From contig NZ_JBJFZU010000011.1 in NCBI RefSeq assembly GCF_045032955.1, forward strand, positions 169,185 through 233,184: 64,000 nucleotides of DNA, given 5' to 3'. The notes beneath the pieces were generated by a model, which saw nothing but the letters and a program-made list of their open reading frames with translations, was not told the origin of the DNA and did not search any database. A program made the position numbers and the translations under genes. This stretch comes from Ornithinicoccus sp045032955 (lineage in GTDB: Bacteria > Actinomycetota > Actinomycetes > Actinomycetales > Dermatophilaceae). This document shows, in pieces, positions 58,893 through 64,000 of this stretch (positions are counted from its first letter, which is position 1; each line of letters starts with the position of its first letter).

Positions 58893-59924
58893 ATGAGCGC
58901 GCAGGTGGAGCAGGACGACCGGGTGGCCGGGGACCGCACGGACTTCGAGGTGCGGACCGCACCGCTGCGGGGTGAGCTGGTGGCGCACTGCTACCGGATG
59001 CTGGGCTCGGCCGGCGAGGCCGAGGACCTGGTCCAGGAGACCTACCTGCGGGCCTGGCGCAGCTACCACTCCTTCGAGGGCCGCTCCTCGCTGCGCACGT
59101 GGATGTACACGATCGCCACCAACTGCTGTCTGACCGCGCTGCGGCAGCAGGCCCGCCGCCCGTTGCCGAGCGGCCTAGGCCAGCCGCCGGGCAACCCGAG
59201 CGTCGCGGTCGTCGAGGACCGGGCGAGGGACTGGCTGGAGCCGCTGCCGGACCGACTCGTCTGGGGCGAGGCGGGTATGCCGGTCGACCCGGCCGAGCGC
59301 AGCGTCGCCACCGAGGGGGTCCAGCTGGCGTTCGTGGCCACCCTGCAGGAGCTGCCCCCGCTGCAGCGGGCGGTGCTGGTGCTGCGCGAGGTGCTGCAGC
59401 TCTCGGCCGCCGAGACGGCGAGCGCCCTGGGGACCACCGCGGCGGCGGTCAACTCGGCGCTGCAGCGGGCCCGGGCCACCGTGGGCGATGGGCTGGAGCG
59501 CTCCGGGCGCCGGGCGGGTGAGCTGACCCAGGCCGAGCACGAGATCTACGCGGCCTTCTGCGCCGCCTTCGAGCGCTACGACATCCCCGCGGTGGTCCGG
59601 GTGATGACGGAGCAGGCGACCTGGCAGATGCCGCCGTTCGACCGGTTCTACGTCGGCAGGGAGGACATCCGGACGCTGATCGGCACCCAGTGCCCGGCCG
59701 CGGCGCCGCAGGACCTGCGGATGGTGCCGACGACCTCGAACGGGCAGCCGGCCGCCGGCATGTACCTGCGCGGCGAGGACGGTGTCCACCGCGCCTTCCA
59801 GCTGTGCGTCGTCGACATCCGGGACGGCGCCATCACCGGGGTGGTCGGCTTCTTCGACCCGGACGCGTTCCGCCGTGCCGGGCTGCCGGTGGCGCTCGGG
59901 GAGGACCCTGCGCCGACGCCGTAG
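58893..59924 (+). CDS. ECF sigma factor with C-terminal SnoaL-like domain
   Basis: A 343-residue sigma factor. Region 2 (about 25-95) has LVAHCYRMLGSAGEAEDLVQETYLRAW. Region 4 (about 145-200) has LQELPPLQRAVLVLREVLQLSAAETASALGTTAAAVNSALQRAR. Residues of about 210-335 form an NTF2/SnoaL-like domain (FERYDIPAVVRVMTEQATWQMPP) as in SigG/SigJ-type (ECF41/ECF56-like) factors, where the extension tunes activity in place of an anti-sigma factor. No anti-sigma gene is adjacent. AGGAGG five bases before the ATG fixes the start. Confidence 0.92.
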   Translation: MSAQVEQDDRVAGDRTDFEVRTAPLRGELVAHCYRMLGSAGEAEDLVQETYLRAWRSYHSFEGRSSLRTWMYTIATNCCLTALRQQARRPLPSGLGQPPGNPSVAVVEDRARDWLEPLPDRLVWGEAGMPVDPAERSVATEGVQLAFVATLQELPPLQRAVLVLREVLQLSAAETASALGTTAAAVNSALQRARATVGDGLERSGRRAGELTQAEHEIYAAFCAAFERYDIPAVVRVMTEQATWQMPPFDRFYVGREDIRTLIGTQCPAAAPQDLRMVPTTSNGQPAAGMYLRGEDGVHRAFQLCVVDIRDGAITGVVGFFDPDAFRRAGLPVALGEDPAPTP

Positions 59925-60079
59925 CCCCGCGTCGACCTCGCCCTGCACCACCCCTTGACACGACGTCAACTCAGCAGGACCATGCGAAGCAGCGACGGCG
60001 TTCCGTGACGCGTGCGCCCCGCTCATGGACGAGCCCACCCGAGCCCGCCCTCCACGTTCGTGACATCTGGAGGTTCGGA

Positions 60080-60154
60080 ATGCGTCGATACAGCCTTGCC
60101 GTGGGAGCCAGCGTGCTGCGACCACCGGGACCTTCGGGAACGGCGCCCTGGTGA
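60080..60154 (+). other. Possible gene remnant with strong ribosome-binding site
   Basis: The gap 59925-60190 holds a GGAGG Shine-Dalgarno nine bases before an ATG that opens a 24-codon frame, MRRYSLAVGASVL followed by a Pro/Gly-rich end. The first 13 residues look like the start of a signal peptide that is cut short, as if by deletion or frameshift. A palindrome TTGACACGACGTCAA lies at 59955-59969. I cannot tell a true short ORF from debris. Confidence 0.3.
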
Positions 60155-60190
60155 CGTGCGACCTCGGTCGACGCCGCTGACCCCGGTGAC

Positions 60191-60795
60191 TCAGGCGGTG
60201 CTGCGGCCGGCGACCGAGGCGATCCCCAGCCAGGTATGCCGGTTGCCGGCCCAGCACCAGCCGAGCTTCGGCGAGCCCCGTCGGCCCTTGCCGTCCCGCC
60301 CGGTGCCGTTGCTGATCCACAGCGCGGGGGTCCGTGCGTCGAGGCCGCGGCCCTTCGGCCGGCGCGACCCGGTGGTCATGAAGCAGTGGTTGCGCTCGAT
60401 GACCTCCGGCTGCTGCAGCCCCCAGCAGACGCCCTCGGCGATGGTCATCAGGTCGCGACCTGCGGCCCGTAGCCGAGGGTCGACCTCGTCCGGGCTCTGG
60501 TTCGCGAACTCGTCGCCCCGCTGAGGGTCGAGGACGGCATACAGGTCGGTGTCCGGGAGGTCGACGCCGGGCGCCGGGGTGAAGTCGGCGAGGTCGGTCA
60601 GGTCCTCGACCACGAAGCCCGGGCGTCCCCGAGGAGGAGCAGTGGCACCAGGTCCGCCGTGGGCACCAGCCGGGGGTGGACCACGAGCAGGTCGCCGGTG
60701 AGGCCCTCGGGCAGGCCGGGCGGCCTCACCCCGATGGCGGTGAGGAGCGTGGCGAGGCGGGCGTGCTGGGTGGCGAGGGCGGGCAGCTGCGACAT
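60191..60795 (-). pseudogene. Frameshifted DUF5701-family gene
   Basis: Two adjacent frames together give one DUF5701-like protein. The first part (MSQLPALATQHARLATLLTA through DLVPLLLLGDA, ATG at 60795 with GGAGG four bases upstream) runs out of frame near 60618-60620. The remainder continues as FVVEDLTDLADFTPAPGVD through NHCFMTTGSRR and PKLGWCWAGNRHTWLG to the stop at 60191. One missing G in the minus-strand GGG run would restore GDARGFVVEDL. This is either a real one-base deletion or a sequencing error. The function of DUF5701 is unknown. Confidence 0.8.
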
Positions 60796-60814
60796 GGTCC
60801 TCCAGGGATCGGGC

Positions 60815-61033
60815 CTAGGCAACGCCCGGCCGCAGCGGCCCATTCCCCGTGCGGCGCGGCCGACGGGGGGCCAGTGCCGCCTGTCGCGGGGCGGTCTGCG
60901 AGGCGGCCCGGTCGGCGGGTCGGTCGGCGAGCTCGGCCTGACGCTCGAGCCACAGCGGGACCACGGCCAAGGTGGTCATCAGCACGAGGCCGAGGATGAT
61001 GGCGGTGCCGGTCAGGAGCTGGGTGATGTCCAT
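60815..61033 (-). CDS. Small single-helix membrane protein, hypothetical
   Basis: A 72-residue protein. MDITQLLTGTAIILGLVLMTTLAVVPLWLERQ gives a short polar start and one membrane helix (about 7-28), then a basic, Ala/Arg/Pro-rich tail. No family was recognised and there is no strong ribosome-binding site, so it may not be real. It lies 19 nt upstream of the broken DUF5701 gene. Confidence 0.45.
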   Translation of the reverse strand: MDITQLLTGTAIILGLVLMTTLAVVPLWLERQAELADRPADRAASQTAPRQAALAPRRPRRTGNGPLRPGVA

Positions 61034-61166
61034 GTCGTCCACTGTGCTGCGACCCACCCGTGGGCGGCGTCCACCGGTGGTGTAGATGCCGGGACGGGCC
61101 GACTACGACCACGGGTGGACCCCCTGCGACGACGGGCTGTCAGGGGGCAGGCATACCGTGGCGGGT

Positions 61167-62171
61167 ATGGAGTTTCGATACCTCGGCCGCAGCGGCCTCA
61201 AGATCAGCGAGATCACCTTCGGCAACTGGCTCACCCACGGGAGCCAGGTGGAGAACGACGTCGCCCACCAGTGCGTGCGTGCGGCGCTCGACAACGGCAT
61301 CAGCACCTTCGACACCGCCGACGTGTATGCCAACACCGTCGCCGAGTCGGTGCTGGGCGAGGCGCTGAAGGGTGAGCGCCGGGAGAGCCTGGAGATCTTC
61401 ACCAAGGTCTACTGGCCCACCGGACCGGGCGGCAAGAACGACACCGGCCTGTCGCGCAAGCACGTGATGGAGTCGATCGACGGCAGCCTGCGCCGGCTGC
61501 AGACCGACTACGTCGACCTCTACCAGGCGCACCGGTTCGACACCGAGACGCCGCTCGAGGAGACGATGCAGGCGTTCGCGGACATCGTCCGGGCAGGCAA
61601 GGCCCACTACATCGGGGTCAGCGAGTGGACCGCCGACCAGATCCGGGCCGGGCACGCCCTGGCCCAGGACATGGGCTTCCAGCTCATCTCCTCCCAGCCG
61701 CAGTACTCGATGCTCTGGCGCGTCATCGAGCCCGAGGTGGTGCCGGCCTGCGAGGAGCTCGGGATCTCCCAGATCGTCTGGAGCCCGATGGCGCAGGGCG
61801 TCCTGTCCGGCAAGTACCTGCCCGGCCAGCAGCCCACCGAGGGCCGCGCCGCCGACGAGTCGATGGGCAAGGGCATGCAGGGCTTCATGACGGACGAGGT
61901 GCTGACCGCGGTGCAGAACCTGAAGCCGCTGGCCGACGAGGCCGGCCTGACGATGCCGCAGCTCGCCGTCGCGTGGGTGCTGCAGAACCCGAACGTGGCC
62001 ACCGCCCTGGTCGGGGCGTCCCGGCCCTCGCAGGTGGAGGACAACGTCAAGGCGGCCGGCGTGAAGCTGGACGCCGACCTGATGGCCAAGATCGACGAGG
62101 TGCTCGGCGACTCCCCCGAGACCGACGCGCGGATGACCGAGGAGAGGGCCCCGAAGACCCGGGTCGCCTGA
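61167..62171 (+). CDS. Aldo/keto reductase (potassium-channel beta-subunit-like)
   Basis: A 334-residue NADPH-dependent oxidoreductase of the AKR superfamily. MEFRYLGRSGLKISEITFGNW opens the barrel, FDTADVYANT holds the catalytic Asp/Tyr, FTKVYWPTGPGG the Lys, and YQAHRFDTETPLEETMQA the His position (HRFD). This resembles the Kv-beta/YghZ group acting on aldehydes or methylglyoxal-like carbonyls. The start at 61167 directly follows GCGGGT and has TACCGT about ten bases upstream, so it is likely leaderless. It is a single-gene unit. Confidence 0.9.
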   Translation: MEFRYLGRSGLKISEITFGNWLTHGSQVENDVAHQCVRAALDNGISTFDTADVYANTVAESVLGEALKGERRESLEIFTKVYWPTGPGGKNDTGLSRKHVMESIDGSLRRLQTDYVDLYQAHRFDTETPLEETMQAFADIVRAGKAHYIGVSEWTADQIRAGHALAQDMGFQLISSQPQYSMLWRVIEPEVVPACEELGISQIVWSPMAQGVLSGKYLPGQQPTEGRAADESMGKGMQGFMTDEVLTAVQNLKPLADEAGLTMPQLAVAWVLQNPNVATALVGASRPSQVEDNVKAAGVKLDADLMAKIDEVLGDSPETDARMTEERAPKTRVA

Positions 62172-62321
62172 CCAGCAGTCCGATCAGGTCGAGAAGTTCG
62201 GTCTGTGCCCGGGCGCCCGTCATGGGCGCCCGGGCACACGCCTGCGCGGGATGCCGGACCCGGCTTCGGGCCGTGATGTGCCGTACGCGGATCCTCTCGG
62301 CGTGCGTGGAGGATGGTCCGT

Positions 62322-64000
62322 TCAGAACGGGGGCGGCTGGTCATCGTCGGTGCCCGGGCAGCCGGTGGGGTGCGGGCCCACAGGTGGAGGGGTGTTCTCC
62401 TCGGGGGTGGTGAGGTGGAGGATGTCGGCGGGGGTGGGGGTTTCTGGTGGTGGTCCGTGGCGTCGGGATCCGCTGGAGGTGGTGTGGGTGATGAAGAGCC
62501 AGCCGCCGAGGTGTCCGCCGTGCTCGGCGGAGCCGGGGTGGTCGTCGTCGTCGGTGAGCAGCGCGTGGGGTCCGCGGTGGGCCAGGGCCGCGTACAGGAC
62601 GCGGGCCACGGTGTCTCTGCGGTGGTCGATGTCGGCCCGTTGTGAGGGGTGCTGTGCGGGATGGCCGTCAGGGGCGGGGTTCACCGGTGCGATGGTGTCC
62701 AGCGCCTGGCGCAGCCCGTCCTGGCCGACCACTTCCGGGCCGATCTGGCTGGGACCCGGGGGTGCTGAACCCGGCGCTGGGCGGGTGTGTTGTCGGTAGT
62801 CGTGGGAGCGGGTGGTGTGGACCTGTCCGAGCAGGGTGGTCCAGGTCAGGTCCCGCATCTGGTTGATGGTGGCGGTGGCCAGGTGCAGGGTCTTGGCCTG
62901 GTGCGCCCTCTTCGACAGCGCGACGAGGTTGCTCGTGCCGGTGACTCCGCCCTGGGTGCCCCAGGGTGTGACGTGGTCCAGCTCGCACCGGCCGGCAGGA
63001 GTTCGGGAGCCGGGCGCGCGGGAGAACACGTCAGCAGCGATGACGTGGGCGCGCATGTCCGCGTCCGGGCGGTATTGCTGCCGGGTCCGCTCGATCAGCC
63101 GCCCGTCCGCGGGATCGGTCAGCAACCGGTGCACCGTCGTGCCCGGGATCAGCGCGAGCTCGCGGACCTGGCCCGGGGACACGTACACCGGGCGGTCCCC
63201 GACCACCAACCCCACCCCAGCCCCAGCACCAGCCCCGACACCTTCGACGCCCTCGGCAGCCTGGCCGGCCGGTACTGCCCGTCCTGCCGACGCCGTTGGT
63301 GCCGCGGGGGCGCCGGTGAGGGTGTCCCAGGGCACGATGACCTGCAGATCGATCGGGGGCAGCGCGTGCAGCACCCGCGCCATCGACCCCAGGTCCGCCA
63401 CCGCCAGCTCACCCTCACCGAACAGGTCCCCGCTCCCGTCGCCGGCTTCGCTGGTGGCTCCGGTGGTGGTGGCGTCGGGGTGGGGCAGGGCACCGTGGAT
63501 GAGCAGGGCCGCGGCGACGTCGCAGTGCAGCTGGGGCAGGGTCCGCGGGTCGCCCTGGGTACGCAGCAACCGCGCCGCGCGATCGATGCGGGTATGCGCC
63601 GCGCACAACGAGACCAACGACCCGACCAGCGTCAACGCCGCACTCCCGTCATCGGCCACGACGAGCTCGGCGTGCCGCTGCTCATACGCCCGACGGCGCC
63701 GCTCCCGCTCAGCGATCACGTCCCGGCCCTCGGCCCGCACCGCCTCCCGCTCCAACGCCGCGACATAGTCACCCTCGCGCCACGGCCGCACCACCAGCAC
63801 ACCCTCACCATCCACCCGCTCCGGGACAGCCGTCGCCGGGTCAGCCCCGAACAACCCCTGCGCGACAGCCTCAGCCTACGCGACCGGCAACCGGGCGCAC
63901 CGCCGCCAGAACGCCCGCGCCCGACCCCACCCGATCTCCCCACGATCCATCGCCCCCAACACCAGGGCCCGCACCCCCACCGGCGCGCACGCCAGGCCCA
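62322..64000 (-). pseudogene. DUF222/HNH endonuclease gene interrupted by an in-frame TAG, 5' end outside the window
   Basis: The minus-strand frame is open from the window edge except for one TAG at 63878-63876. Before it: ALVLGAMDRGEIGWGRARAF and WRRCARLPVA. After it: AEAVAQGLFGADPATAVPE and a continuous 510-residue frame. The TAG replaces a codon that is probably TGG (Trp). The DUF222 region covers the N-terminal half, and the HNH motif is CELDHVTPWGTQGG with SNLVALSKRAHQAKT. A Pro/Asp/His-rich tail ends the protein. DUF222-HNH genes are numerous and mobile in actinobacteria. Translation could restart at TTG 63854. Confidence 0.8.

Overview
The window is 64 kb of very GC-rich DNA (roughly 72% G+C by eye) with strong C/G third-codon bias, frequent GTG and occasional TTG starts, many start codons placed just after a TANNNT-like -10 (leaderless style) and many 4-nt ATGA/GTGA gene overlaps. 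Together with a DtxR/IdeR-type iron box, CWB2 cell-wall repeats, a DUF222/HNH gene and a group III phosphofructokinase, this points to an actinobacterium, most likely a member of the Micrococcales close to the Intrasporangiaceae/Ornithinimicrobium group. The genus is inferred, not shown. No rRNA, tRNA, CRISPR array or recognisable insertion sequence was found. It reads as ordinary chromosome with a few accessory spots.

Layout. 0-7.6 kb: the end of an RND pump, a Bcr/CflA-type MFS exporter and a 1743-residue secreted subtilase with three CWB2 repeats. 7.8-12.3 kb: a tightly coupled four-gene operon of unknown function (PaaK/CapK-like adenylate-forming enzyme, two paralogous small dimeric-barrel-like proteins, and a GNAT-nitroreductase fusion). 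12.4-12.6 kb: a strictly periodic inverted repeat array. 12.6-20.4 kb: a divergent glucose-6-phosphate dehydrogenase, an MFS exporter, a cation/proton antiporter with its serine hydrolase, a coiled-coil protein and BioY. 20.5-23.9 kb: phosphofructokinase, threonine deaminase and small membrane proteins. 23.9-28.9 kb: an iron-siderophore uptake locus (SIP reductase divergent from binding protein, two permeases and ATPase) under one IdeR-type operator. 28.9-31.6 kb: an MMPL exporter divergent from its MarR regulator. 31.7-36.8 kb: molybdenum-cofactor genes (moaB-moaA, then moaD, a mobA-GNAT fusion, moeZ and a glycosyltransferase). 36.9-40.8 kb: an atypical LuxR regulator, a GH13 branching-type enzyme and a second Bcr/CflA exporter. 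40.9-46.1 kb: an NAD-type formate dehydrogenase operon (fdsG, fdsB and an fdsA-fdsD fusion), which would use the molybdopterin cofactor. 46.2-49.6 kb: a PNPOx-like flavoprotein, an Nramp-like transporter, a TauE/SafE permease and an Rrf2 regulator. 49.6-55.6 kb: an acetate locus (acs, SSS symporter and its small partner, LytTR regulator, LytS-type kinase). 55.7-62.2 kb: a SurA-N lipoprotein, a DHA2 exporter with MarR, an ECF sigma factor with SnoaL tail, a frameshifted DUF5701 gene and an aldo/keto reductase. 62.3-64 kb: a DUF222/HNH gene with an in-frame TAG.

The most unusual signal is a family of short repeat arrays with a common core close to ACCGAGCGTC. Copies sit at the 3' ends of genes and repeat with 22-nt or 32-nt periods, close to two or three helical turns. 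They supply stop codons to several genes and are inserted in frame inside moeZ. Other unusual points are the uncharacterised four-gene operon, the fdsA-fdsD and mobA-GNAT fusions, and an apparent excess of the hexamer GTATGC/GCATAC.
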